DNA from: Orbilia blumenaviensis
Taxonomy: Eukaryota > Ascomycota > Orbiliomycetes > Orbiliales > Orbiliaceae
Assembly: GCA_036872755.1 (NCBI GenBank)
Contig: JAVHNS010000012.1
Span: 1,116,001 to 1,180,000, forward strand
Direction of reading: 5' to 3'
DNA: 64,000 nucleotides
Under the pieces are notes generated by a model. That model worked only from the letters and a program-made list of their open reading frames with translations, ran no database searches and had not been told where the DNA came from. Made by a program: the position numbers and the translations under genes. Positions 24,886 through 37,000 of the stretch are shown here, in pieces (the stretch's first letter is position 1; the number at the start of each line of letters is the position of its first letter).

Positions 24886-27188
24886 TTTTGCCGTATATGG
24901 ATATCTTTAGCGATCAAGGCTAATGGGATATTTGTAGTATACAGAAGGTGGGTCTATGAGGAAACCTAGGAGAGAAAGTTGTAGGCTATAGTGGCGATGA
25001 TCAGCAGAATGATGAATTGCGGTGGTAGAGTTTAGAGACTTCTGAAGAGCCTTTATATACATAGTTCCGGTTTGCCAACTCGAGTGCTTCGTGCGTATAA
25101 TAACTATTGCGCACTCGCGGCTAGTCTTCCCAGAGTTGATTAGAGGGCTCGAGATGTTCGTGACCTCGGATGTTTGGATCTTTCAATCTCCACCTTGACT
25201 AAGACTATGAAGCAGAGATCCCCTTCAAACCCATTGTCTCGCTTCCAGTTACACCCATACGGAGCACCCGGAATGCTGAATGAGATTAGATATCGAGGAT
25301 CACTGCCAGATCTATTCAGACGGTGTTTTAAGTCGGAACTACATGAACACCGTTTGTCAGTGTTGCGGTAATAGTACCTAGAGTGATGTTGGGGTAGCCG
25401 TAACTATGGCACCGTATGAGGTAGGTATCGACGGTTCGCATACATATTTTACTCGACCGGGTGTTGCAAGCGACCGTTGAATAACTATAAATATATTTTA
25501 CGGGTACCCTTAAGGATTCATTCAAGGGTATGGATGTATGCGGCTCTAGTCTATAGCTGTATGTTACACACCCCTGCATACCCCGTACTAAGACGGGAGT
25601 GACGTTAGAGTAGAACCAAAGACAATATAGTTTTTTTTTTGTTCGTGTAGCCTACCTACTTGAGTACTTTCTTAAGGGGTATTAAGTATACATAGGTGGC
25701 TCAGCCCGACGACGAAGACAAGGAAGAGACTAAAAGCACTCGAGTCTTCCCCTCATAACACCGCGCATCGTGGCTTGCAGTTAGTTGCCACAGTACGAGC
25801 AAGGGGAGTCACACACCTGATTATTTTTCTACGCATGATGATGTAAGGAAATTTTGAGTATCAGGTTGACTTGCTCCAAGTTCATGGTAAACTGTCAGTT
25901 TAATGCGTGAAATAGTGGCGCTAAACCGTATTCGATAGAGTTGAAGAGAGATGTTGCATTGCATATCGCACGACGGCGGAGGATTACGGCTATTCCGACT
26001 TGTCAGCTAGAAACAACAAACGCTAGAAGTGTTCAAAACGCCCTAAAGCTTATTTTATACCATTTAGCTAAATCTTGCGGGTCCTTCGATCCGAATTCCT
26101 TATTCAGGATATTTCAATCTTTTTACTAGCACCAACTCTTAGATCAGAATTAGCTAATTAGTTCGGTTGTTGATCAATTGAGTTGCGAGGTTTCGGATTC
26201 TAGAAAACGAGTTTCTCGTAGAACTGTAGAAGAAGTCTTGAGAAATATCGCATTTTGTCGGGATACCTAGTGATTGCGATACTTAAAATATCGTATGCTG
26301 GATTCCTAGTGCAGGTAGCTTGGTGAAATCAACCATATAGTTAGCACTGAAGAATATATACCTACATATGCACACAAAGCCGAGGCCTGAGCACGATACA
26401 AACTCATTTCATCAGTTCAAGCAGTTACTTCTAAGTCCTAAATTCGCGGAAATCTCAGGTGGTTTGTGGTCTCGGGGCAGGTTTACGAGACAAGGTCAAG
26501 TTGTAGACACATCGTTTAAATTATGAACAGCGTCCACAAAGCCAAATCAACTCTTAAAGAGCGCATTTTCTTATATTTGGTGGGATCATACATAGTCGTG
26601 GTATCTAGATATCCATATGTCGCCGAAATAAGGATATCGAGATTCATTTTCCTGAATATAGAAACTAATAGTACTCAGATTTGCAGAAAAACCAGAAGTT
26701 TAAGTCGCAGTTTTCAAACCTTTGATGCCGAAAACATTTCCAATTGCAGAAATCAAATCGCAGAAATTAAAATTTTCTGCAAATCTAAATATCCCCATTA
26801 TACGGGAAAATTAATGAGATATATGAGCAGCGCATTAATTTGCGAAGATTCGAGACCAGACTATCACTGTTTCACATCGCGTTATTACGAGCCTAGACCT
26901 TTGATTTGGAAAGAAAAGAGAAGAAAAGAACACAGAAGAATGTCGATATCAAAAGCAGAGCTGTCTATATTGATGCGCCTTGATATATATTACACAAGAT
27001 AAATCATAAACTTCATTAATAACGTTATGCCCAATAATACTCAATACGACCAGACAGTTCAAACACCCTCAAAAATCGCTTCAAAAGGAAAAAAGAAAAG
27101 GGGGGACCATCAAACGCCGGCTTGAGTAACAATCCAGATGCCTTCTAAGGTAACATCGACATGTTGACCTCAGTTCTCTTCACTAACC
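24886..27188. other. Intergenic region, no gene supported
   Basis: Contains the promoter of paralog B at its left end. A 159-codon ATG frame at 26523-27002 is Lys/Arg/Ile-rich, has no recognisable domain and is about the length expected by chance in this much DNA. A GGTTTACGAGAC element lies at 26480-26491, preceded by its inverted half GTCTCG at 26469-26474. A TGCATTGCAT element is at 25955-25964. Confidence 0.5.
25051..25060 (-). promoter_or_regulatory. TATA box of secreted paralog B
   Basis: Reads GTATATAAAG on the minus strand, about 170 bp upstream of the ATG at 24885. Confidence 0.6.
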
Positions 27189-29598
27189 TCACTTAAAACG
27201 CCCAACACTCTTGACTCTAAAATCCTTCCCAGTCTCCCACTCCTCTGGGTCACTCCTATCCCCAATAGCAATTGCGCTCCAGTCCGAACTACCCCTTTCA
27301 TCATATCCTCCACCATCAGTGCCACTACCTTTCTTCCTTCTTCTCTCCATATCTTTCTTCTTGCTAGCTGGTAGAGCCCCAGCAGCCGCCAGTATCGCCT
27401 CGATCTCCACCCTCTGGTAGCTAGCTGCCGAGTCTAATGGCCTCCATCGAAAAATATCGCGTCGGTTTAAATCGCACCCCTCCTCAATAAGCTCCTTGAC
27501 TTTCGAAACATCGTTATAAACAATGGCAGCCGACAATACGAAATCCCTCAACTTATTGATATCATCCCGCTCCGCTCCCGTAGATTTCAATATTTCCAGC
27601 ACGCGCTCATTACCACTAGCGCCCGTCAGCAATGCGGGCGTTATCCCTCCGTCTGCGCTTTTTACGAGATTTCCGCCGTTGTTGAGAAGGGTTTGTAATA
27701 TCTCCACCATCACATCTGGGTTCGCGTTTCGTTTGCGACATATTAATGCGATATCCTTTCGATTCTTTCGAACGGTTGAGTTAACATCAGCCCCGGCGTT
27801 TATCAAGACTTTTAATGCGCCAAAGTTGTGTGCTGCAACTGCGTGATGTAGTGGTGATATACTATCGTGGTGAGATCGAGCGTTGATATCCTCTCCCTTT
27901 GAAATAAGATATTCCACCATGTCGGCGTCGGCATACCATATCGCATTCCGCATTAGAGTTTGAGTGTGTTCACCACAGTCCATGTGGTTTGCGCCGCCGA
28001 CTTCTATCAGTTCTTTTACTAGCTCGAGTTTGTTCAGTCGCACGCACATGTGCATAAAACTGAAGCCTAGTGACATTTCTGCAAGTCCTAGTCCGTCGGG
28101 TTTGGAGATGTTGGAGATTATTGAGGTTAAGTGAGTTGCTGTTATGTTTGTCGGGGTAATGGATGAAGAGGTGTAATAGCGCATGACTAGGTCCAGGCCG
28201 AGCTTTAAAGAGGCGCGAGAGCCGATGGTGGCTCTCTGCATCGATGTCATTGTGCTGCGGAGATCGAGACGTTCAGACGAAGGGGCCGCTGATTGAGAGA
28301 AGATATTTTTGATGTCTTATCGTTGTAAATATGTTAAAATATCGTCTAAGGGGTTATAGAAATTGTAAAATTTCAAGTTGTTGATGCTTACTTGATGATC
28401 TCGTCTTCGGTTCCACAGCGGTCGGCTCGGACCGCAGCTTTTCACGCTCATGGACATATTTTGCAATGGCATTTATCTTTTGCCCTTCCGTTAAATTTAA
28501 GTTTCTGAACTCCAAGTCGATTTGCTTGTTAATATCGTTTATTAGGGCTTCGGTAGATCTATCTGACGGAGAGGTGTGGCTGAGTGATTTTGTGTATTTG
28601 GATATTATTTTATCTGCTTCTCTACGGTAGGAGAAGGAAGAAGAAGAACTAGGTTCACCAGATGAAGGAGTTTGAGACTGATTTGCATTGGCGTCTCCGG
28701 ATTTTGTACGGAGCCGCGGAGGAGGAGGAGGAGGAGGTGTTCTATATGTCCATGGTGTAGGAGTAGGAGTCGTGGTTATTGTGTAATTCGAGTTTTCACT
28801 CTCAAAAGAGGCATCTATATCCTGTCCACTGCCTAGTAAAATTGGGATCTTCGGCGGAACCCTCGGCGTGTCATCTCGACTGAACCAGGCTTTGTAAGCA
28901 GGTATCTTTGGAGGTAGAGCCGGTGCACTGGGTCCTCCTCTTCCTCCTCCTCCTCCAGTGGTAGGCGTATAAGGCTGGGCCCCTGCCAAAGGAGGAGAGC
29001 GGGGTGGCAGTATTCTTTTCCCTACTATTGTAACCATCTTTTCTGATACGGGACTGTCCTCTGCAGGAGCGAGAGGTGTAGTGGGTGTTATATTCGCTGT
29101 TACGGCTGCATATTTGGTAGCAGTCGAGTCCTCACCAGTGCTTTCAATAGTGCGGCGGGTATTCAGTGTAGGGCTGCTGCCAACTGCCGTATTTTCCTTG
29201 CCACTGGTACTCCCGCCATTCTCTGCGAACCTATAAAAGTCAATCGCATCGACATGCTCCTGCCGGGATTTCCAGTAAGACAGTTTAGCATCCAAATCCT
29301 CGTTTTCACGCCCTCCCGCCCATCCTCCAGCTCCTCCTCCTCCAGCTCCTCCGCTCCCCGTAACCTCATTATTATTACTACTACTACTAAATGTGACTGA
29401 GGTCTCGAGTTTTAATGAGGCGGCAGTTGATGTTGGGGTGCCTTTCAGGGGATGTTCTGCGCGCTCATGCGAGGCCGTCGCACCTGCTAGCGAATTCTCG
29501 CTTGTGGGTGTAGGTGTATGCCCGGCGCGATGGGAAGGCTGTGCTTGGCGTGGAGCTAGGGGGACAGCATCACTGGAAGGGGATAAGCTGGACGACAT
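27189..29598 (-). CDS. Ankyrin-repeat protein with long proline-rich N-terminal half
   Basis: Two exons, 29598-28392 and 28288-27189, give 768 aa. The 103-nt intron has a GTAAGC donor, a TTTTAAC branch and a CTCAATCAG acceptor; phase 1 is preserved, so two long open frames form one protein. Residues 1-400 are low-complexity (Ser/Thr/Pro/Gly runs, a P7 run, APALPPKIP-type SH3-ligand motifs), then a helical segment with YRREADKIISKY and YVHEREKL. Residues about 476-715 contain degenerate ankyrin repeats, clearest in SPLHHAVAAHNFGALKVLI / NAGADVN and in KELIEEGCDLN. The C-terminus is basic (KKKDMERRRKK), then Gly/Ser-rich. Likely a cytoplasmic or nuclear protein-interaction scaffold. It is divergent from the kinase gene at 31287, with a 1.7-kb shared upstream region. 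Confidence 0.88.
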
Positions 29599-31286
29599 GG
29601 CAGTGGTATCAGCGGGACTAGTGTCATGTTATAATGGGCGGGTGTGGACGGTTGCTTTGGTGGGTTTGGTTTGGGGGGGAGGAAAGCATAACGGAGAGGG
29701 CGCACTGTGGGATTTTGTTTGAATCCATGGATGGCAGCTGGGCTGTTGGTGGCACTGCACTGGTTCGGGCCTGGTTTCGACATACTGCATACCTACCGGC
29801 TAGTTGCAGTTCACTAGTTAGTGCGCTAGTGCGCGATATAGCTAGCGGGGTTCGGTCTTTTCGAGTGGCGGTGCAGATCAGAGTGTTGGGCTGGTGGTTG
29901 AATATTACTGGATGGGGAGCCTGTGGCGTTGATCCCGTTTGGTTTTGTGATAACTGCCAAAACCGGACGCCCTGAGCAACACGTTCAACACATTCCGGTT
30001 TGCACACATCCATCCGCATTCGACCTAGTATATACCCCATTGGCGACTATGATATCGTTGTCAATCCTGATTTCGGGTAAGATACGGTGCTAGTAGTACC
30101 GTATTAATCAGTAGTCTCGTAACCAGATTAGTTAATTACCAAATCAGGGCATCTCTGGCACAGCACGCATCGCATCTACCTAGGTAGGTAATTTACTTGC
30201 GTATATGTGTTGAGCTAGACCACGTGACTCTGATTGGCTCAGACTGGGACTGACCGGGCTCGAGTCCTCTCAGGTACATATCTCTTACGCAGCTTATATA
30301 TATATATTTACATATACTTAAGTGCCTACATATATCGATATAGATGCCGGCACTAAACATTAATAGCCAGCAGCGTATATATGCGTTCCATATTTGATAT
30401 CTACATCAACGTCATCCGAGCCTTATTACACACAATCAATGCAGTCACGTGCACGATAATGCGTACAAATCGCGTCAGCAGTAACCAAGTGGTTCATGTG
30501 TACAATTGCATACAAATGTTACGGTGTACATAAAACCGGGTAAGCCAAAATTTAAAGGCACATGCCAGACCATGGCCAGGCGACAATTGAAATGACTACC
30601 GTGGGTAATTAATGGTAGCTCCATCAGTTCGGCAAACCAAAAATCTGTTAGCCAGTCGGCTAGCTCCATTCCACAACCCCAGTTGGATTGCATTCCGTCG
30701 TGTGCACCCGCAAACCTGCCAAAAGTGATGGAATGGAAAAACTGCCTCGGCTCAATTTAATTCGCAGCGGATGCATACCTGCTTAGCTTACCCCAGATGC
30801 GGCCGGGCCAGAATTCAATCATAACAGCCAATACCATATCCCATTACCTTTGCAACGTTCGATTCCCTGATGCTAGCGCTTGGTTGACCAACATCCTCCG
30901 AACGGCGTCGCCGAAACTATACTATCGAAAGCAGGGCTATTTATTAGGTTATTCCGCTTTAGACTTCTCAGGTTACTTTAAAGCTCGGGACTCGGGAGGA
31001 AAATCTAAAGGACTCAGGAGGCTAGGAGGGGGAAGCTCCGGAAACTTGGTTGGGGGTATTTAAAACCAGCGGGCTGGAATAAAAGAGTAAGGATGCATGA
31101 TGTCTCTTCTTTGATTTGATGCCTTCGGATTCGATTCGTGCAACTGCGACTTCGCACTACGCATCTACCTAGGTCCATTTACATCTACACATTCGCATTC
31201 ATATTCGCATTTACGTGCGCGTGCATGCATGCTTATGCTCCTCGACACAGACTAGAACGTAGATATATAACGATACAAAAACAACC
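29599..31286. other. Divergent promoter region, ankyrin gene / APH kinase gene
   Basis: No gene. It separates two head-to-head genes. It contains a minus-strand CTGGTTACGAGAC element (30114-30126), a CCTAGG motif near 30179, an AT-rich TATA run near 30296-30312, and a TATTTAAAAC sequence at 31057-31066 that could serve the kinase gene. Confidence 0.45.
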
Positions 31287-32749
31287 ATGTCAGCCGTTGG
31301 CCCCGTCCGCCAACCCATCGATGTTGCGGCGCTGGAAAAGTACCTGACCTTCCACGTCCCGCGATGTTTTCGCGCCCCGATAACGCTTAAACAGGTACCT
31401 AGCATGACATTCCTACGCCCTTCCCATCCCAGCTGCCATATGTATATACACATGCAGCTTTCTTCAATAAAAGAAGGATTAAATCAATGATCAAATGCTA
31501 CTGAATCATATGGAAATAGCATAGTATAACTGACTGAATTGGTGTATTTCGTGGGAATAATAGTTCGGCTACGGCCAATCCAACCCAACCTATCTCGTGC
31601 TCAACGGCGACGGGCGGAAATATGTTATGCGAAAGAAACCACCAGGCTCCCTATTATCCAAGACAGCACATGCAGTGGAGAGAGAATATAGAGTTCTTCA
31701 TGCCCTGCAGAACACGGAGGTGCCGACTCCAAGGGTGCACGTACTATGCGAGGATGCGTCAATCATTGGGACGCCGTTTTACGTATGTTCTCTATTATTA
31801 AAATAGATTGCAAGAGAGCTACTAACAGTTCGCTCGTGGACAGATTATGGAATTTGTGAAGGGGCGTATTTTTGAGAATTACGCAATTCCGGATGTTAGT
31901 GCGACAGACCGTAAATTGATGTATGTACATGACATGGTCCCCTCCGCCTTCTACACCTTCGCCATCGCCTCTCCTTTCGTCCACAGGTTCATTAACATGA
32001 TATATTAACTGCACTACAGTTGGAAATCAGCGATCCAAACGCTAGCCCTCCTCCACTCCACCACACCAAGCAGCGTAAATCTCGAAAGCTATGGCGCTCC
32101 TTCGAACTTCTACCGTCGCCAGATCTCTACCTGGACCAAAATCCACGCTTCTCAATCCGCAGCCGTCGACATAGAATCCAAAAAACCTATAGGAGACCTG
32201 CCCCATTTCCATGAGATGCTGAAATACTTTGGCGACAACCTACCGGAAGACCGAAACACGATTGTACATGGAGACTTCAAGATTGATAATCTGATCTACC
32301 ACCCCACCGAACCCCGCGTCATCGGAATCGTAGACTGGGAGCTATCGACGCTCGGACACCCACTATCAGACCTCGCCAACCTCCTGACGCCCTTCAGCTA
32401 CATAAACCCAGAAGTCACAATCCCATCCGAGTTCGCAACACACCAATACAATATTGATCTAAAATCCCTGCCTGGAGTTCCAAGCCCGGCGGAACTGCTG
32501 GGTTGGTATAAGGACATCGCAGGGTGGGATCCCACACCTGATATGAACTTCGCGTTTGCATTCACTTTGATGCGGGGTAGTGCTATCTTCCACGGGATCG
32601 CGGCTAGGTATGCCATGAGGGTCGCGAGTAGTGCGCAAGCCTACGAAAACGGAGAGAAAAGGTGGGGGTATAGTGAACTTGCATGGGAGTACACTAAGAA
32701 GCATGAAGAGGAGGTAGAAAGAAGGAAGAAGATAGAGCCTAAGCTATAA
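31287..32749 (+). CDS. APH/choline-kinase-like phosphotransferase, ACAD10/11 kinase-domain type
   Basis: Four exons, 31287-31394, 31564-31782, 31844-31920 and 32020-32749, give 377 aa. Introns have GTACCT, GTATGT and GTATGT donors with ACTGAC, ACTAAC and TTAAC branch sites. The order of motifs is that of the APH fold: a glycine loop [12 protein letters not shown] (37-48), a basic [10 protein letters not shown] strand with the ATP-site lysine, the [10 protein letters not shown] hinge (110-119), the catalytic loop HGDFKIDN (218-225) and the metal-binding [10 protein letters not shown] (D240). This block is diagnostic of the kinase domain of ACAD10/11, which acts on 4-hydroxy acids during fatty-acid breakdown; here it stands alone, without an acyl-CoA dehydrogenase domain. 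The C-terminus is PKL, a possible weak peroxisomal signal. Substrate in this fungus is unknown. Confidence 0.92.
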
Positions 32750-33204
32750 GTGGGACAGGCGGGGAGGTGTACTATAGTCCTTTTTTTAACTCCATTTCTC
32801 TTTTGTATTTGCCGCATGGAACGGGTTTTGCTTTTTTCAGTTGATATAGAGATACATAAGAAACATGCTGCCGTAGCGCTACATGTATATACTAGGCTAG
32901 TAGGGGTCTTGCCATCGGAACTGCACCAGCGGCAGTCTGATGAAGCTGGTTACTGGTAAATATTGATCGTTATTATTCATTAGGTTATGCTTTCTAGCTA
33001 TGCTGAGGGAATCATCATGTACACTTGGAAAGAGGGTAAAACGAAAACAGAAAAAAAAAAAGGAAAAACCGCTGACAATGCGTCATATATGCATAAACGT
33101 ATATATACCTACCATGCATCAACTCGTGCCGTGACATGCCATACTCTCATTGGAGAAAAGGGCAAAATGAAAAAAAAAGGCGATGGAAAGGTAATTGCAA
33201 GTCA
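32750..33204. other. Intergenic between convergent genes
   Basis: 3' flanks of the kinase gene and of the pentapeptide-repeat gene. A-rich runs at about 33049-33060. No gene seen. Confidence 0.5.
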
Positions 33205-34047
33205 TTAAATCATGAAAACTCCGACCAGTCCCCAGAACAGCACCCCTCCAACGATATAAAGACTCTTGTGGACTTCCACCCTTCCGCCAGCGCTACACCT
33301 GTACCCCAGACTCTCCCAGTAAGCACAACCACGCGGCGCGTAGGTTTCCTGAGCTACAATCCTTACCACCTGCGGCTCCTGGTAAATAACTGTAGTAGCC
33401 GGTGGCTGCTGATATACCACCCAGGTGGTGTATACCTGCGGCTGATAAAGCGTGACTACTGAGGTGATCGGAGCAACCTGCACTACGACAGTAGATGGAG
33501 CGGGGTAGACATATGCGACACTCTGTGAGATAACGACATTACCACAAGCCCCATCACCACCATTACCAGATTGGCCGTCTCCACCGTTGTAATTCCCGCT
33601 ATTACCGTTTCCGCAATTGTAGTTCCCAGAATTGCCGTTGCCGGTATTATAGTTTCCGGAGTTACCACAGCCGCTGTTTTGGATACCGGAGTTTGTACAC
33701 TCCTGGCGCTTTTTAAGCTCGCTCTCGTCGTCGTCGTCTTCGTCTTCTTCCGGGTAGTGGACGTCCCAGGCTGGGGGTAAGGGTAGAGGGGTAGAGGTTT
33801 TTGCGTATATTGTTGTTGTGACTGCTGGAAGGTGGGTGGTTACCAGTGTTCCAGGCTGTGGCTGGCCTGCTTCTTCGCCATTGGACGATACCGGTGCAAG
33901 ATCAAGTGGGGATTGGGCGTTGTTTGTACTATCGACCCAGTTTGTGTAGTGGGAGAGGGATGTTATGAGGCGGTTCCAGATTGGGGATGGAGATGCCGTG
34001 GCAGAGGATATGGATAGGGATAGGAGGAGGAGGTTTGTTGGGCGCAT
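33205..34047 (-). CDS. Secreted, probably membrane- or GPI-anchored protein with N-x-G-x-x pentapeptide repeats
   Basis: Intronless, 280 aa from the ATG at 34047; the open frame extends 14 codons further but only from a TTG. Residues 1-19 (MRPTNLLLLSLSISSATAS) are a signal peptide. A pro-like region to residue 110 ends in an acidic patch followed by KKR (112-114), a Kex2-type site. Immediately after come about ten pentapeptides of the form N-S-G-x-x / N-x-G-N-G (119-170; DNA 33538-33693), which resemble the Pentapeptide_2 repeat class and suggest a beta-solenoid. Then follow Val/Tyr/Gln-rich beta-prone strands (170-235), a C-x9-C pair (241, 251) and a hydrophobic tail (264-280) suited to GPI attachment or membrane anchoring. 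Cell-wall or surface role is inferred. It is tail-to-tail with the kinase gene. Confidence 0.85.
   Translation of the reverse strand: MRPTNLLLLSLSISSATASPSPIWNRLITSLSHYTNWVDSTNNAQSPLDLAPVSSNGEEAGQPQPGTLVTTHLPAVTTTIYAKTSTPLPLPPAWDVHYPEEDEDDDDESELKKRQECTNSGIQNSGCGNSGNYNTGNGNSGNYNCGNGNSGNYNGGDGQSGNGGDGACGNVVISQSVAYVYPAPSTVVVQVAPITSVVTLYQPQVYTTWVVYQQPPATTVIYQEPQVVRIVAQETYAPRGCAYWESLGYRCSAGGRVEVHKSLYIVGGVLFWGLVGVFMI
33538..33693 (-). repeat. Coding tandem pentapeptide (15-bp) repeat array
   Basis: Encodes residues 119-170 of the secreted protein: units NSGIQ, NSGCG, NSGNY, NTGNG, NSGNY, NCGNG, NSGNY, NGGDG, QSGNG, then a decayed end. Codons differ between units, so this is protein-level conservation rather than a fresh DNA duplication. 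Confidence 0.85.
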
Positions 34048-37000
34048 TTTTAAATTCCCTTCTTTTCTTCTCAAAACCTTAAGTTCCAAAACTGGGTTTG
34101 TGGTGTTTTCTTTTAAGGTTTTCGGATAGGAAAGTAGTAATGAAGTCGGAGATATAGGTTGTGATAGGGGTTTTGGAGGGGGTAAGAAGGCGTGTTGTGG
34201 TGTTGTAGTTTCAGCGGATGGGACTTTGTATGTGTTCCGAGACCGTATTATGCCGTCGCTGAATGGGAAGTATCGACGGATTTGGACTTGTTGGTAAGGA
34301 AGGAGTTATATGAGCTGCGCTACACTAGCAATCCTTGAAAAAAAATTTCCCCCTTTTTTTATTTTTATTTTTATTTTTATTTATTTATTTTTCGTGCTGT
34401 ATTTCCGTTTTGTTTTGATGTTGAAGTTGGAATTCGAGGGTCAAGTAGAATTGAAAATGGAACTTTGCGGTTGAGGATTGATCTCAGCGCGCTGTTTGCT
34501 CTTCGGCTTGGGGGAAATGTTACCCGCAGACACTGTCGTACAACCGGTTTGATTTCCACGCACAGGAAACGAAACGAAACAGCTGCTCTGAGTATTTCGT
34601 TTATATATATTGGCGATATCGATACAATACTATTCCACAATCTTGCTCGATAGAGAAGATCTCCTTGAAAGAAAGGCGGGAGGGGCGGTTTAATCGAATT
34701 TTCGACTACGACGGATTCGGGGGTCAAGCGGCTTTGTGATAACTAGTAGTTATGTCCTTCGTCGTTAGTCGGCTGGATGTTCTGTTTGATATGTACTGAT
34801 TTTTTATGAACAAGCAGGGAAGCTTGTTTGATCTCGACCGTGATGAGGTCACCGGGCAGGTGCATACGATGGGTCACGGCCCCTGTCCAGTCCTCCAGCA
34901 ATGGGAGCAAACAAAATTCCAACCAAACTTCTGCAGAACCCCCAAAAATAAAGATATAAAAAATCAACGGAAGCGAACTGACCTGAACTGACCCGTCGAT
35001 GATGAACTGAACGAAGGGGAAACGGAAATAAGAAAGAAAGAAGGAAAGAAAGAAAAAAACATTTAAAAGAACCCCTTTGTGGTGGAACATACACTTTAAG
35101 TACTGAACTAGTGCTAGTAACAAGTCAGGAAGTCGTAGGGCTGGGGAAAGAGCTTTCTCGGTTTCTTGATTCCGAACACGAACGCCTGGCAGGTGGTGGT
35201 GGATGGGACTAGCTCGATGTAGCTCTGCGCTCTCTGAGTCTCGCTCTCAGCGTGCGTTTGGCAGTTCTTGGTTGGCTAAACCCCGAAACTAGCATCCTTT
35301 TCTTGGTGACGGTGATATCGAAAGATATCAGGGATCTTAAGCCACTGGAACCAGGGAACGGCGCAAGCATGAATATTATCATTGAAGGGCATACAGTACT
35401 GGTCTCGATCAGCCGGACTGCAGCAGAATCAGGAGGCTTGGAATAGAGGAGCCTGATTTGACTCGCCTGGATCTGGGGCTAGATTTGACGATGTGAGGTT
35501 CTTCTCTCATTTACATATTTTCCCCCCTCCCGTTTTTTGAAAGAGCGCCTGAAGGTCCTTGGATCTTGCTGTGTTCCAAATTTGGTCCCAACGTGTACAA
35601 TGTCACTGGCCAACGCACAGCGGGTGTGGAGCTACCTTGCCGCTCCGCTACCTGGCATATCTCACATTCCCCTCATGTTCTTCTTTTCCAATGGTGAAGC
35701 CATGAAGCTAGGCCCTTTATTGACGGTTTCTCGAAATGAGGGAGGCTGGAAATGGTGAGGTTGAGGACAGTGGCCCGAACAAGTTTAGCTGCATTTCTCG
35801 GCCCAAACCAGCCGAGGATGTTGGTTGGCCAGTCCGGCTTTTCATGCTGTCGGCTGCGGGCGGGTGCGATTGATCCAATTGAGATCTATCTCTTGGGAGA
35901 CGTCATTGGGCGCCTCATATACCCGTTCGGTCCCATTTTATCGGGGTGTAATTTATATATTATTAATTGATATAGCGTTTTAGAAGGTAATAAATATTAG
36001 TTTTAAAAACCCTTCTGAGGTCAATTATAGATGTTAAGCCAAGAAGCGACAGATGCGATTAATTGTCGCACACGCCGCAGAATACCGTAGGCGCTTGGGG
36101 TACTTTCTTAGACTGTTTCCGAATATTAAAAATTTTAAAAAAAAAAGCAAGCCGTCTTGTTTTCTTTCAAATCGGTATTAATACTGTTTTTCTATACACC
36201 GTCTTGAGAGACCAGCCAAAATCCTATACAGTAGTTATATATAGCATTAACAGGCGACGCTCGCCTACTACTTAAACCGACAAACGTAGAGATCTCGAGG
36301 TTCGAACTTGGCTAGTTTGCAACGTTTGTCAGCTACGTTTCATATATACAACTATTTTAGACACTCTCCAGAAAAATTCGATGGAAAAGATATTTTTGAA
36401 TCCGTAAGCCGGTATATACAGGCCCTGTAATACTATATATCCCAGATATTCAACTATCTTCGGTCGGAAACTGCATCCTGCAGACCAGAAAACGTCCAGG
36501 CATCGTTTCGGTGCTTCTCTTCGCCGACAGCGAAGGGCTTATGATATAGCATTCACAAAATATTAGGGGTTGTCAGCTGTGTTACCACATCCTTAGAAGC
36601 TGGTGGAGAGCTCGAGGTAACGGTGGATCCAATGTCCTGACGCAAGTACGTAGAAATTGTAGTAAGGTCGATTACGAGGCGTATTCCATACACATTCGGG
36701 TTCTGTTATTCGATACTCGGTGTTCTGGCCTTGAAGTCTCCGCGTAATTATAAGGAATGATGATCTAGATTAGATGGTATCAGGTTACGTTATGAATACT
36801 ACAAAGAATTCTGCTTCAGAGAATATAATAACGAAATTCTAAGACTTCAATGGTTTTTTTTGGTATCCGAGCTGTGTCATGTCCTGACTCAACGTTTGAG
36901 CGAGCCCCCAAATTAGGATGGCCTGGCAGAACAACGCGTGGTTATTGGAGAAATATCAAAATGCAACAAACGAATTTTTTTTTTTTTTCCTCCTCTAACA

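Noticed and set aside
26523..27002. 159-codon ATG open frame, plus strand
   Set aside because: Lys/Arg/Ile-rich, no domain or signal peptide; about one frame of this length is expected by chance in 64 kb of this composition.
34743..35123. Hydrophobic 126-codon frame, minus strand
   Set aside because: Hydrophobicity comes from a purine-rich (AAGAAAG) tract read in reverse; no conserved pattern.
36240..36310. tRNA-like B box (AGGTTCGAAC)
   Set aside because: No matching acceptor stem or good A box upstream.
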